Below, piece by piece: positions 1 through 8,856 of a stretch of DNA of 64,000 nucleotides. The position numbers were made by a program, and so were the translations under genes. Each line of letters opens with the position of its first letter. Position 1 is the stretch's first letter. Under the pieces are notes generated by a model that had not been told where the DNA came from, made no database searches, and was given only the letters and a program-made list of their open reading frames with translations. The stretch comes from Planctomycetota bacterium (GTDB lineage: Bacteria > Planctomycetota > UBA8742 > UBA2392): NCBI GenBank assembly GCA_020845475.1, contig JADLFN010000040.1, forward strand, positions 1 to 64,000, read 5' to 3'.

Positions 1-209
1 AAAGCCTTGATGAGAGCTTCGGGCGGGATGGAAGGCCGCCCGACCTTGGAGTAAGCCGCGTCAAAGCGAGGGCTCAGGCGAGCCAGTTCATCATCCGCAA
101 GCTTCTTGATGGCGCGCAGCGGGTGAGAGGCGGGAATCAGAGAGTTGAGGCTGATGGTGCCGAAGAGTTCGAACTGAGAATCCTTGATGCCGCGCATGCG
201 CTTCTCCAT
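1..209 (-). CDS. Transposase N-terminus (InsH/IS1182-like), cut by window edge
   Basis: This is the first 69 codons of a transposase that continues beyond the left end of the window. The start is the ATG at 209. The protein opens with a short basic leader, then F-E-L-F-G, then S-L-I-P-A-S-H-P-L-R-A-I, then L-S-P-R-F-D-A-A-Y, then G-R-P-S-I-P-P-E. That order is the DUF772/InsH N-terminal domain found before the DDE catalytic domain of IS5- and IS1182-type transposases. The DDE residues lie outside the window, so activity cannot be judged. No terminal inverted repeat can be paired because the other end of the element is not visible. Family assignment is by motif memory and is fairly secure; the exact IS family is not. 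Confidence 0.8.
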   Translation of the reverse strand, partial: MEKRMRGIKDSQFELFGTISLNSLIPASHPLRAIKKLADDELARLSPRFDAAYSKVGRPSIPPEALIKA

Positions 210-359
210 AACAAAGTGAAGTCGATGCACCTCTACGTTTCTCCCATCGCCAACCCGAACACTTGTGGGTAGTTTTTCAGCGGCCTGCTAACGCCGGAAG
301 GAGGTACGCGAATTGGCTCCGCCAAGGCGGCGACGCTGCGGCGAGCGGTTTTCAAGGCA

Positions 360-605
360 GTGAAGCGGGCCACGCAGCGGGAATTTTCCGCAACCGTGAA
401 AACACTCGACTTACAGGCTCGCGGCGATGGCCAACTCTGGCAGGCAGAGGTTGAGTTGGTTCTGGACCATACCAAGGCGAGCGGGCAGGCCTGGGGTACA
501 TCGGATGTTGAGGCACTGGCAGCCGCTTTACTGCAAGGCGCTTCAATGCTGGAACCAGGCCGACCAAAAGAGTGCAAGAAGTTTGTGACCGTAACTGAAA
601 GTTAG
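360..605 (+). CDS. Orphan short reading frame, possible gene remnant
   Basis: I do not recognise this protein. The frame is open from 273 (just after a TAG at 270-272) to the TAG at 603-605, but the only conventional start is the GTG at 360, without a clear ribosome binding site. The upstream open part reads in the same frame without a start, as expected if the 5' part of a gene was lost when the adjacent transposable element arrived. The predicted 81-residue product is mixed, with a C-terminal half that could form helices and no signal peptide or membrane segment. It may also be a chance open frame in GC-rich DNA. Confidence 0.3.
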   Translation: MKRATQREFSATVKTLDLQARGDGQLWQAEVELVLDHTKASGQAWGTSDVEALAAALLQGASMLEPGRPKECKKFVTVTES

Positions 606-633
606 GCGCGTCTAGAAACTCATTGATCAGAAA

Positions 634-647
634 CGCCGCATGCGGCG
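634..647. promoter_or_regulatory. 14-bp perfect palindrome upstream of ilvC
   Basis: The sequence CGCCGCATGCGGCG is a perfect palindrome 54 bases before the ilvC start, in the only non-coding gap upstream of the operon. It could be an operator or a small hairpin. No convincing -35/-10 pair was found nearby, so the function is unassigned. Confidence 0.25.
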
Positions 648-700
648 CGAGGTGTTTGTTTGTCTATATCACTTTAAATGTCCAGACCACGGAGACGCTC

Positions 701-1720
701 ATGTTGGGAGACTCATCGGAATATGACTATTCAAACCGTACGCCGCTCAAGGTTGCGGTACTCGGCTACGGCAGCCAGGGCCGCGGCCAAGCCTTGAACC
801 TGCGCGACTCGGGCCTCGACGTGAGAATAGGGCTGCGCACTTCCGGCAAGAGCCGGCAGCGCGCCGAGTCCGACGGCTTTCGCGTTGTACCCATCGCTTC
901 GGCTGTGAGAGAGGCAGATCTCGTTGCCATGCTGGTGCCTGACACCGCTCAGTCGGCTCTCTATGGGCAGGCAATCGCACCGAATCTGCGCTCCGGGGCA
1001 ACGCTGCTGTTCTCGCATGGCTTCAATATTCGCTATGGGACAATCAAGCCGCGCGAGGACTTGGACGTGGTCATGGTGGCCCCCAAGGGGCCCGGCAACC
1101 TTGTACGCGAGACCTATGAGTCCGGGCTTGGCGTTCCGTGCCTGATCGCGGTGCACCAGAACAGCAGCGGTCGCGCAAGGGCAACCGCGCTTCTCTATGC
1201 GCACGCGCTTGGTGCATCGCGCGCCGGCATCCTGGAAACCACGTTCGCTGAGGAAACAGAGACGGACCTGTTCGGCGAGCAGGCCGTGTTGTGCGGCGGT
1301 ATGAGCGCGCTCGTCAAGATGGGTTTTGAAACGCTAGTCGAGGCGGGTTATCAGCCCGAGGTCGCCTACTTCGAGTGCCTGCATGAACTCAAGTTAATCG
1401 TCGACCTGGTCCAACGCGCCGGTCTAGCAGGAATGCGCGCGGCGATCTCCGAGACTGCGAAATACGGCGACGTCACACGCGGACCGCGTGTGGTAGACGG
1501 GCATGCGCGCGCCGCAATGCGCGAGGTCTTGGCGGAAATTCGAGATGGCACCTTTGCTCGCGAGTGGATCGATGAGGCCAGGCTAGGTGCGCCAAAGCTC
1601 GAAGCCCTGTTGGCGGCTGATGTCAGCCACCCGATCGAAATGACCGGGGAGAAGCTGCGTCGCTCGATGCAGTGGCTCAAGCGATCGCCGGAAGCCGCGC
1701 CAGCCGGGAGACCGGCATGA
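701..1720 (+). CDS. ilvC: Ketol-acid reductoisomerase
   Basis: IlvC converts acetolactate or acetohydroxybutyrate to the dihydroxy acid with NAD(P)H and Mg2+, the second common step of valine and isoleucine synthesis. At 339 residues it is a class I (short) enzyme. Visible motifs are the Rossmann loop G-Y-G-S-Q-G near residue 23, S-H-G-F-N and A-P-K-G-P-G, the metal-binding D and E in E-T-E-T-D-L-F-G-E-Q, the second acidic pair in Y-F-E-C-L-H-E-L-K, and S-E-T-A-K-Y-G-D. The frame stays open further upstream to 623, but the ATG at 701 has GGAG at 691 and starts at the expected domain edge. Its stop overlaps the ilvB start (ATGA), so translation is probably coupled. It is the first gene of an eight-gene operon. 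Confidence 0.95.
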   Translation: MLGDSSEYDYSNRTPLKVAVLGYGSQGRGQALNLRDSGLDVRIGLRTSGKSRQRAESDGFRVVPIASAVREADLVAMLVPDTAQSALYGQAIAPNLRSGATLLFSHGFNIRYGTIKPREDLDVVMVAPKGPGNLVRETYESGLGVPCLIAVHQNSSGRARATALLYAHALGASRAGILETTFAEETETDLFGEQAVLCGGMSALVKMGFETLVEAGYQPEVAYFECLHELKLIVDLVQRAGLAGMRAAISETAKYGDVTRGPRVVDGHARAAMREVLAEIRDGTFAREWIDEARLGAPKLEALLAADVSHPIEMTGEKLRRSMQWLKRSPEAAPAGRPA

Positions 1721-3399
1721 CGGGTGCGCGCGTGCTGTTGAAATGCCTGCGTCGCGAAGGCGTGAACACGATCTTCGGTTATCCCGGGGGCGCGGCTTTA
1801 CCCATTTATGACGCGCTGCCCGATGTACCGGGCATCCGGCATATCCTGGTTCGCCACGAACAGGGTGCGGCCCATGCGGCCGACGCATACGCACGCGCAA
1901 GCGGCAACGTTGGCGTTTGCCTAGCGACTTCCGGCCCGGGCGCGACGAATCTGGTCACCGGCATTGCGGCCGCCATGGCGGATTCCGTGCCCATGGTCGT
2001 GATCACGGCCCAGGTTCCCTCGCCGCTCATGGGGACTGACGCGTTCCAGGAAATCGACACGCTCGGCATCACGCTGCCCATAACGAAGCACAGCGCTCTC
2101 GTCACGTCGCCACAAGAAATCCCGCGGTTTGTGAGCGAGGCATTTGCAGTGGCCAAGAGCGGACGACCCGGCCCGGTTCTGCTTGACATTCCCAAGGACG
2201 TCAGCGCCGCGCGGCTTTCGGAGTTTCCTGATGACACCTCGGCTCTGCCCAGCCCTGAGGTGAAGGCCGATTTGGTAGGCCTATCCGAAGCCGCGCGGCT
2301 GCTGACTGCCGCCAAACGTCCTGTGCTGTATGTCGGCGGCGGAACGGCCCGCAGTGGTGCAGCGCCGCTCGTTCGCGAGCTGGCTCGGCGGCTGCAGATT
2401 CCCGTGACGACAACGCTGATGGCGCTGGGAGTTTTCCCGACGGATGACGAGCTGTTTCTGGGCTTGCCGGGCATGCACGGTTCACGGCGGGCAAACTGCG
2501 CTCTGAGCGAAGCGGACGTGCTGCTTGCCGTGGGCGCGCGCTTTGATGACCGTGTGACGGGCAACGCCGCGCGGTTTTCGCCCCAATCGCGCAGAATACA
2601 TCTGGACATCGATGCCGCGGAAATGGGCAAGTTGTGCCGGGCCGACTTGCAGCTCGTAGGGGATGCCCGCGCTTTGCTCTCAACGTTACTGCGTGAACTT
2701 GACCGTCACGGCAAGCCCGAGACGGCGGGTTGGCTCGCGAGGTTGCGCGAGCAGCCGCGCCAACCGCCCGTTATGGGCGAGCTTCCGGGCGCGTCGGTTT
2801 CGCCGCGTGCGTTGTTTGACACCTTGAACGATCTGTTGCCGCGCGACGCGCTCATCGTGACCGATGTTGGCCAGCATCAAATGTGGGCAGCGCAACTGCT
2901 GCGTTTATCGACACCGGGTCAGTTCATCACCTCCGGCGGACTGGGTGCGATGGGCTTTGGCGTGCCCGCTGCGATGGGCGCAAAGCTGGCCTGCCCCGAG
3001 CGCACGGTGGTTGCAATCGTCGGAGACGGCGGGTTCCAGATGACCTGCCACGAGCTGTCCACGATGGCGCGCTACAACGTTCCGGTTGTGGTGATCGTGC
3101 TCGACAACCAGTGCCTGGGCATGGTGCGCCAGTGGCAACAGCTTTTCCACGGTGGGCGCTACAGCGAGGTGGACCTCTCGGACAATCCCGACTTCGCCGC
3201 GCTATCGCGTGCGTTGGGAGTTGCAGCTGAGAGCGTGCAAGAGGAAGCGCAATTGCGAACGGCATTGCAGCGAGCCCTGCATAAGGGCGCGCCCTGCGTC
3301 GTGCACGTCAAAGTGCGTCGCACGCAGAACGTGTTCCCAATCGTGCCGCCGGGGGAGCCGGCAACCGTGATGCTTGAAAGCGAAAAGGTCCTGGCATGA
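1717..3399 (+). CDS. ilvB: Acetolactate synthase large subunit
   Basis: This is the ThDP-dependent acetohydroxyacid synthase catalytic subunit. It condenses two pyruvates to acetolactate, or pyruvate with 2-oxobutyrate to acetohydroxybutyrate. The 560-residue length is normal. The N-terminal ThDP domain carries F-G-Y-P-G-G-A and catalytic Glu48 in R-H-E-Q-G-A-A-H. A central FAD-binding-like domain follows, and the C-terminal domain has the GDG...N ThDP/Mg motif (G-D-G-G-F-Q-M-T through L-D-N-Q). The ATG at 1717 overlaps the ilvC stop as ATGA. The frame is open to 1672, but that start would overlap ilvC more and has no added domain. Its own stop overlaps ilvM in the same way, as expected for subunits made together. 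Confidence 0.95.
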   Translation: MTGARVLLKCLRREGVNTIFGYPGGAALPIYDALPDVPGIRHILVRHEQGAAHAADAYARASGNVGVCLATSGPGATNLVTGIAAAMADSVPMVVITAQVPSPLMGTDAFQEIDTLGITLPITKHSALVTSPQEIPRFVSEAFAVAKSGRPGPVLLDIPKDVSAARLSEFPDDTSALPSPEVKADLVGLSEAARLLTAAKRPVLYVGGGTARSGAAPLVRELARRLQIPVTTTLMALGVFPTDDELFLGLPGMHGSRRANCALSEADVLLAVGARFDDRVTGNAARFSPQSRRIHLDIDAAEMGKLCRADLQLVGDARALLSTLLRELDRHGKPETAGWLARLREQPRQPPVMGELPGASVSPRALFDTLNDLLPRDALIVTDVGQHQMWAAQLLRLSTPGQFITSGGLGAMGFGVPAAMGAKLACPERTVVAIVGDGGFQMTCHELSTMARYNVPVVVIVLDNQCLGMVRQWQQLFHGGRYSEVDLSDNPDFAALSRALGVAAESVQEEAQLRTALQRALHKGAPCVVHVKVRRTQNVFPIVPPGEPATVMLESEKVLA

Positions 3400-3632
3400 G
3401 CCTCGGAACGCTTGAACTCACGTTGTTGCCCGATCCGCTCAGCATCGAGCGTGTGTTGGGCACGCTGCGTCGGCGTCGCATCGACTGTCGGCAAATCCGT
3501 GCGAGCCACGACTATCGCTGCACCCTCACGCTGGCCACGGGCGATCTGGCGCGCGCAAAAAAGTGGCTCTCGCGCCTACCGGCGGTGCTTTCCGTATGTG
3601 TCGACACGAATGGAGACGAACATGCTGAGTGA
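3396..3632 (+). CDS. ilvM: Acetolactate synthase small regulatory subunit, IlvM-like ACT protein
   Basis: This 78-residue protein is a single ACT-like domain, the size of the short IlvM regulatory subunit of acetohydroxyacid synthase II and about half the size of IlvH/IlvN. The segment [14 protein letters not shown] resembles the first helix of IlvM, and a beta-rich stretch with C-T-L-T-L follows. It sits exactly between ilvB and ilvD, overlapping both (ATGA with ilvB, 11 bases with ilvD), which is the strongest argument for its identity. The short form often lacks the valine-sensing face of the long subunits, so feedback sensitivity cannot be predicted. Sequence divergence makes the symbol less certain than the role. 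Confidence 0.8.
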   Translation: MSLGTLELTLLPDPLSIERVLGTLRRRRIDCRQIRASHDYRCTLTLATGDLARAKKWLSRLPAVLSVCVDTNGDEHAE

Positions 3633-5283
3633 CCGCATCAAACGAGGAGCGCATCGAGCGCCGCATCGCGCGTTGCTGCGTGCCTGCGGCTTGAGCGAAG
3701 CCGATTTCGACAAACCCTTCATCGGGGTGGCGAACTCTTTTGTCGAGATCATCCCCGGGCATCGGCACCTCGACGTGTTTGCGCGCATCGTGAAGGAAGC
3801 AGTGCGCCAGGCGGGTGGCGTACCGTTCGAGTTCAACACTATCGGCATCGATGACGGGTTGGCCATGGGCCACGATGGCATGAACTATTCGCTGCCGTCG
3901 CGTGAGTTGATCGCCGATTCAATCGAGTCGGTCGCAAGAGCGCATTGCTTTGACGGATTGGTCTGCATTCCTAACTGCGACAAGATCACGCCCGGCATGC
4001 TCATGGGCGCTTTGCGCGTCAACATTCCAACGATTTTTGTTTCGGGCGGGGCCATGGCGGCGGGCAGCTTGAATAGCCAGGCCGTTGACCTTGTCAGCGT
4101 CTTCGAGGGCGTCGGCCGCCATGCGGCGGGAAAGCTTGACGATGCCGCGCTGCGCGAGCTTGAAGCCGCGGCCTGTCCCACGTGCGGCTCCTGTGCGGGC
4201 ATGTTCACGGCTAATTCCATGAACTGCCTGTGCGAAGCTCTGGGCCTTGCGTTGCCGGGCAACGGCACGGCGCTGGCGCAATCCGGCGAACGCGAGGCGC
4301 TGGCGCGCGCCGCCGGCCGTCGCGTCGTCGAGTTGGTGCGCCTCGACCTCAAGCCTCGCGACATCGTGACGCGTGAATCCATCGACAATGCCTTTGCGCT
4401 CGATATGGCTCTGGGCGGCTCGACGAACACGGTCCTGCACACGCTGGCGATAGCGCGGGAAGCCGGTCTTGAGTATCCGCTCTCGCGCGTGGACGAGCTT
4501 TCCCGAGTCACGCCCAATCTGTGCAAACTGAGTCCCGCATCCCAGTGGCATATGGAGGATCTGCATCGCGCTGGTGGCGTGTCGGCCGTGCTGGCGCAGC
4601 TTTGCACTCGGCCGGGCCTGCTGCACTTGCATGCTCGCACGGTCACAGGTCGTACGCTGGCAGGCAATGTTGATGGTTGCGCGATCATTGATGGCGACGT
4701 GATCCGGCCGTTGTCTCGCCCGCATAGTGAAACGGGCGGCTTGTGTGTTCTCTCGGGCTCCCTCGCGCCGGAAGGGGCCGTAGTCAAAACCGCGGCCATT
4801 GCTCCCGGCATTTCGCGGCACGAGGGGCGCGCTGTCGTGTTCGAAAGCGAGGAAGAAGCATCGCGCGCGATCATGGCCGGCGCCATCAATGCTGGCTGCG
4901 TGGTCGTCATCCGCAACGAAGGACCCAAAGGCGGCCCCGGCATGCAGGAAATGCTTACGCCAACCGCAGCACTCATGGGACGCGGCTTGGGCGAGAGCGT
5001 GGCGCTCGTGACGGACGGGCGTTTCTCGGGCGCGACGCGTGGCATGTGCGTGGGTCACGTCAGCCCTGAGGCTGCGGCCGGCGGACCGATTGCGCTGGTG
5101 CGCAACGGCGACTTGATCGTGCTTGATCTCAAAACCCGCCGACTCGACTTACTTGTTGAGGCAGGCGAACTCGAAACGCGCAGACACGCATGGCATGAGC
5201 CAAAGGAGCGCGCCGGCACGGGTTGGCTAAGTCGCTATGCAAGACTCGTTTCAAGCGCGAGCCAAGGCGCGGTACTCACCTAA
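3622..5283 (+). CDS. ilvD: Dihydroxy-acid dehydratase
   Basis: IlvD dehydrates dihydroxy-isovalerate or dihydroxy-methylvalerate to the 2-oxo acid, using an oxygen-sensitive Fe-S cluster and Mg2+. The 553-residue product has [10 protein letters not shown] and [11 protein letters not shown], which supply cluster cysteines. In the region where [2Fe-2S] enzymes have an extra cysteine before an H-L pair, this protein has P-G-H-R-H-L, as in the E. coli [4Fe-4S] type; that inference rests on recall of the family. The open frame extends to 3412, but the ATG at 3622 has GGAG at 3612-3615 with good spacing and matches the normal family N-terminus. The dependence on Fe-S supply links this operon to the suf locus downstream. 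Confidence 0.95.
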   Translation: MLSDRIKRGAHRAPHRALLRACGLSEADFDKPFIGVANSFVEIIPGHRHLDVFARIVKEAVRQAGGVPFEFNTIGIDDGLAMGHDGMNYSLPSRELIADSIESVARAHCFDGLVCIPNCDKITPGMLMGALRVNIPTIFVSGGAMAAGSLNSQAVDLVSVFEGVGRHAAGKLDDAALRELEAAACPTCGSCAGMFTANSMNCLCEALGLALPGNGTALAQSGEREALARAAGRRVVELVRLDLKPRDIVTRESIDNAFALDMALGGSTNTVLHTLAIAREAGLEYPLSRVDELSRVTPNLCKLSPASQWHMEDLHRAGGVSAVLAQLCTRPGLLHLHARTVTGRTLAGNVDGCAIIDGDVIRPLSRPHSETGGLCVLSGSLAPEGAVVKTAAIAPGISRHEGRAVVFESEEEASRAIMAGAINAGCVVVIRNEGPKGGPGMQEMLTPTAALMGRGLGESVALVTDGRFSGATRGMCVGHVSPEAAAGGPIALVRNGDLIVLDLKTRRLDLLVEAGELETRRHAWHEPKERAGTGWLSRYARLVSSASQGAVLT

Positions 5284-5286
5284 GGA

Positions 5287-6723
5287 ATGGAAATGGAACC
5301 ACAGACGCTGTTCGACAAGATCTGGCAGTCTCACGTCGTGAAGGAAGAACCAGGCTGTCCCGCCGTCCTTTACGTTGACTTGCACCTTATTCACGAGGTG
5401 ACGTCGCCGCAGGCGTTTTCCGATCTGCGCCGACGCGGCCTGCGCGTGCGGCGGCCGGATCGCACGTTTGCCACGATGGATCATTCGGTGCAAACGAATC
5501 CGACGGGTGCGGCTCGGGAAGACGCGGCGGCTACGCAACAGCTCCGAGCGCTTTCGGAGAATTGCGGCAAGGCCGGGATCTCGTTGTTTGAGCCCGGTTC
5601 AGAGCACCACGGGATCGTGCATGTGATCGGTCCCGAACTGGGGCTTACGCGCCCCGGCGCGACAATTGTGTGCGGCGACAGCCACACTTCCACGCACGGC
5701 GCATTCGGCGCTTTGGCCTTTGGCATCGGCACGAGTGAAGTCGCGCACGTACTGGCAACGCAGTGCCTGCTGCAGCGCAAGCCGCGCACGATGGACGTGC
5801 GATTCACAGGCAAGCTGCGGCCCTGGGTAAGCGCCAAGGACATGTGTTTGGCGCTGACAGCGAAAATCGGCACCGGCGGAGCAACGGGCCATGTCATCGA
5901 GTATCGCGGCGAGGCCGTGGACCAATTATCCGTCGAATCCCGCATGACGCTGTGCAACATGTCGATCGAGGCGGGCGCGCGCGCGGGCATGGTTGCACCC
6001 GATGAGAAATGCGTCGATTGGCTGAAGGGTCGACCCTATTCACCGCGCGGACTGGCCTGGACCGATGCCCGCAAACGCTGGCTTGCGCTGAGGAGCGATC
6101 GCGGCGCGAACTTCGATAGCCACGTGCGGATCGACGGCAGCGACATCGACGCCATGATCACCTGGGGCACAACTCCGGCCATGGCGGTTGCCGTCGGCAA
6201 GCCAACGCCGCGACCGGACGATTTCGCAACAGAAAGCGAGCGGGCGGCGGCGGCAAAGGCGCTCGCCTACATGGGCCTGAAGCCTGGTGAGCCGTTGACA
6301 GGACGGCGCATTTCCACCGTGTTCATTGGATCGTGTACCAACGGGCGCATTGAGGACTTGCGCGCGGCAGCCTCCCTGTTGCGCGGGCGCAGTGTCGCGC
6401 CGCATGTGCGCATGCTGGTGGTGCCCGGATCGCAGCAGGTGTTGCGGCAGGCCGAAGCGGAAGGGCTCGATGGCGTTTTCAAAGCGGCAGGCGCGCAATG
6501 GCGCAAGCCCGGCTGTTCGATGTGCATCGCCATGAACGGCGACCAGATTGCCGAAGGCGAGTACGCCGTAAGCACGAGCAACCGCAACTTCGAAGGACGG
6601 CAAGGCAAGGGTGGCCGGACGTTTCTGGCTTCTCCACTGACAGCAACTGCCGCAGCCATCACCGGCAGATTGACACATCCCCGTGAACTCATGCAGGAGG
6701 TGCCATGCGTTTTGAACGCATAA
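5287..6723 (+). CDS. leuC: 3-isopropylmalate / citramalate dehydratase large subunit
   Basis: LeuC is the aconitase-family [4Fe-4S] subunit that, with LeuD, isomerises 2-isopropylmalate to 3-isopropylmalate. In a cimA-containing operon it also acts on citramalate. The product is 478 residues. It shows [13 protein letters not shown] near residue 130 and the three cluster cysteines in G-S-C-T-N-G-R and P-G-C-S-M-C. Two in-frame ATGs, at 5287 and 5293, are possible; the second lies at better distance from the A-A-G-G-A at 5283-5287, so the real start may be two codons later. The gene begins four bases after ilvD and overlaps leuD by 19 bases. Confidence 0.95.
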   Translation: MEMEPQTLFDKIWQSHVVKEEPGCPAVLYVDLHLIHEVTSPQAFSDLRRRGLRVRRPDRTFATMDHSVQTNPTGAAREDAAATQQLRALSENCGKAGISLFEPGSEHHGIVHVIGPELGLTRPGATIVCGDSHTSTHGAFGALAFGIGTSEVAHVLATQCLLQRKPRTMDVRFTGKLRPWVSAKDMCLALTAKIGTGGATGHVIEYRGEAVDQLSVESRMTLCNMSIEAGARAGMVAPDEKCVDWLKGRPYSPRGLAWTDARKRWLALRSDRGANFDSHVRIDGSDIDAMITWGTTPAMAVAVGKPTPRPDDFATESERAAAAKALAYMGLKPGEPLTGRRISTVFIGSCTNGRIEDLRAAASLLRGRSVAPHVRMLVVPGSQQVLRQAEAEGLDGVFKAAGAQWRKPGCSMCIAMNGDQIAEGEYAVSTSNRNFEGRQGKGGRTFLASPLTATAAAITGRLTHPRELMQEVPCVLNA

Positions 6724-7289
6724 CTTCAACACTGATCGTGCTGCCCATCGACAACATCGACACCGACCAGATCATCCCGGCACGCTTCCTGAAAACAACG
6801 TCGCGGGAGGGTCTGGGTGAAAAGCTCTTCCACGACTGGCGTTACAGCAAAGACGGCAAGGCGCACTCCGAATTTGCGTTGAGCATCGCCCGGCCCGGCT
6901 CGAGAATCCTGCTTGCCGGCTCCAATTTCGGCTGCGGCTCTTCGCGCGAGCACGCGCCATGGGCGCTCTATGACTTCGGCATCCGTGCTGTCATTGCCCC
7001 GTCGTTCGCCGACATTTTCCGCGCCAATGCCGCCAAGAACGGAATCCTGACCGTCGAAGTCACGCGCGAGTTTGCCGCGTTCCTGCTGGAGTCGCAGATG
7101 CGGGCTCTAGGCTTGGAGGTCACGATTGACCTCCAAGCGCAGGCCCTGAGCGCGGGCGGCATAACGATTGAGTTCCCATTCGATGCGTTCAGCCGCCAAT
7201 GCCTGCTTCATGGCCGCGATGAACTGGATTACCTGCTTTCGCAAATGACGGAGGTTGAAGCGTATGAAAATGCACACGCCGGAAGTTGA
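6705..7289 (+). CDS. leuD: 3-isopropylmalate / citramalate dehydratase small subunit
   Basis: LeuD is the small swivelling subunit that closes over the LeuC active site. The 194-residue length is typical of the longer LeuD1 type. Diagnostic motifs are [10 protein letters not shown] near residue 18 and [12 protein letters not shown] near residue 80, where the Ser-Ser-Arg stretch contacts the substrate. The ATG at 6705 is preceded by an A-G-G-A-G-G-T ribosome binding site inside the end of leuC. Its own 3' end overlaps cimA by 26 bases. Paired use with LeuC in both leucine and citramalate metabolism is an inference from gene order. Confidence 0.95.
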   Translation: MRFERITSTLIVLPIDNIDTDQIIPARFLKTTSREGLGEKLFHDWRYSKDGKAHSEFALSIARPGSRILLAGSNFGCGSSREHAPWALYDFGIRAVIAPSFADIFRANAAKNGILTVEVTREFAAFLLESQMRALGLEVTIDLQAQALSAGGITIEFPFDAFSRQCLLHGRDELDYLLSQMTEVEAYENAHAGS

Positions 7290-8856
7290 AGTCTACGACA
7301 CTACGTTGCGCGACGGCTCACAGGGTGAAGGCATAAGTTTCTCCTGCGACGACAAGCTCAAGATCGCCGCCAAGCTGGACGAATTCGGCGTGCATGTCAT
7401 TGAAGGCGGCTGGCCGGGGTCCAATCCCAAGGACGCGCAGTTCTTCGCCCGCGCTCGGGAATTGCCGTTGCGCAACGCAAAGCTGGCAGCGTTCGGTTCA
7501 ACGCGGCGCCCCGGCGTTGGCGTCGAAGACGACGGCCAGCTCGAGGCGCTGCTCAAGTGTGGCGCCCCACTGTGCACCATCTTTGGCAAGTCCTCGCGCC
7601 TTCACGTTTCGCAGGTGCTGCGCACGACTGCGGCCGAAAACCTCGCGATGATTGCCCAAAGCGTCGCATTCTTGCATGCGGCCGGTCGCGAGGTCACCTT
7701 CGACGCCGAGCATTTCTTTGACGGGTTCACCGAGGATCAGGATTTTTCGCTGGCTGTGTTGGCGGCAGCCTTTGGGGCGGGCGCCAACACGCTCGTGCTT
7801 TGCGATACCAATGGCGGCAGTCTCCCCTGGACTGTGAGGGACGCGGTGTTGCGTGTGCGGAAAGAACTTCCGCAGGCGCGTATTGGCGTGCACACACACA
7901 ATGATTCGGATTGTGCGGTTTCCAACGCGCTTGCTGCTGTTGCTGCCGGCGCGCGACACGTGCAGGGAACCGTCAACGGTTATGGCGAGCGCTGCGGCAA
8001 CGCGAACCTGTGCTCACTCATCCCCGGCATCCAGTTGAAACTCGGCCTGAACTGCGTTCCCGCGGAGCAACTGAAGCGTCTGCCGGAACTGGGCCGCTTC
8101 GTGGCCGAGATCGCCAACGTTCCATTTGTGGAAGCCGCGCCTTACGTCGGGCGCAGTGCCTTTGCCCACAAAGGCGGGGTTCACGCTGCGGCCGTGTGGC
8201 GATTGCCGGGTTCGTACCAGCATGTGGACCCTGCCTTGGTGGGCAATGAGAGCCGCGTCCTGGTCAGCGAACTTGCCGGCCGCGCCAGTCTGCTCGGCAT
8301 GGCCAAAGAATCCGAAGCGACTGAATACCAGCGCGGCAAAGCGCTTTCATGCATCAAAGAAGCGGAGGCTCGCGGCCTGAGTTTCGAAGCCGCAGAAGCC
8401 TCCGTCGCACTCCTGTTGCGGCGGCAAGCAATTGAGTATCGGCCGCCTTTTCGCGTGCTGGATTACCGCTTGAGCGCCGGGCGCATTGACGACGAGCAAT
8501 CCTACGCCGAGGCCACAGCGCGTGTGCAGGTGGGTGAGCGGGAACAGCATGTGGCGGCAGAAGGTGTGGGCCCCGTTCACGCGCTTGACATGGCGTTGCG
8601 CAAGGCGTTGGCGCAGGAGTTCCCGGAATTGGCGCACGTCGCGCTTTGCGATTACAAGGTGCGAATCGTTGACGGCCAACGGGCGACTGCTGCGATCACA
8701 CGCGTGCTGGTTGAGTTCAGCATGCGCTCGCGAAAATGGACTACTGTCGGGGCCTCCGCAAACATCCTGGAGGCTTCGCTTGCCGCGCTTGTTGATGGCT
8801 ACGAGTACGCGGTACTTGCGGATGTGGCAGCAAGCACGGGAGCCAGCCATGGATAG
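7264..8856 (+). CDS. cimA: (R)-citramalate synthase, CimA type
   Basis: CimA condenses pyruvate and acetyl-CoA to citramalate, the entry to threonine-independent isoleucine synthesis. The 530-residue product belongs to the DRE-TIM metallolyase family. Its N-terminal barrel has Y-D-T-T-L-R-D-G-S-Q-G-E-G and, characteristic of the Geobacter-type citramalate synthases rather than LeuA, E-G-G-W-P-G-S-N-P-K-D. Metal-binding H-T-H-N-D-S-D follows near residue 215, then G-E-R-C-G-N-A-N. The last ~150 residues are the LeuA-type regulatory dimerisation domain. The ATG at 7264 has G-G-A-G-G at 7251-7255. The position between leuD and leuB supplies the substrate for LeuCD and LeuB. A plain leuA is absent from the operon, so leucine would need one elsewhere. 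Confidence 0.9.
   Translation: MKMHTPEVEVYDTTLRDGSQGEGISFSCDDKLKIAAKLDEFGVHVIEGGWPGSNPKDAQFFARARELPLRNAKLAAFGSTRRPGVGVEDDGQLEALLKCGAPLCTIFGKSSRLHVSQVLRTTAAENLAMIAQSVAFLHAAGREVTFDAEHFFDGFTEDQDFSLAVLAAAFGAGANTLVLCDTNGGSLPWTVRDAVLRVRKELPQARIGVHTHNDSDCAVSNALAAVAAGARHVQGTVNGYGERCGNANLCSLIPGIQLKLGLNCVPAEQLKRLPELGRFVAEIANVPFVEAAPYVGRSAFAHKGGVHAAAVWRLPGSYQHVDPALVGNESRVLVSELAGRASLLGMAKESEATEYQRGKALSCIKEAEARGLSFEAAEASVALLLRRQAIEYRPPFRVLDYRLSAGRIDDEQSYAEATARVQVGEREQHVAAEGVGPVHALDMALRKALAQEFPELAHVALCDYKVRIVDGQRATAAITRVLVEFSMRSRKWTTVGASANILEASLAALVDGYEYAVLADVAASTGASHG

Noticed and set aside
3885..5058. Two long minus-strand frames opposite ilvD
   Set aside because: Mirror frames of a highly conserved gene; composition is Arg/Ser-rich and domain-free.
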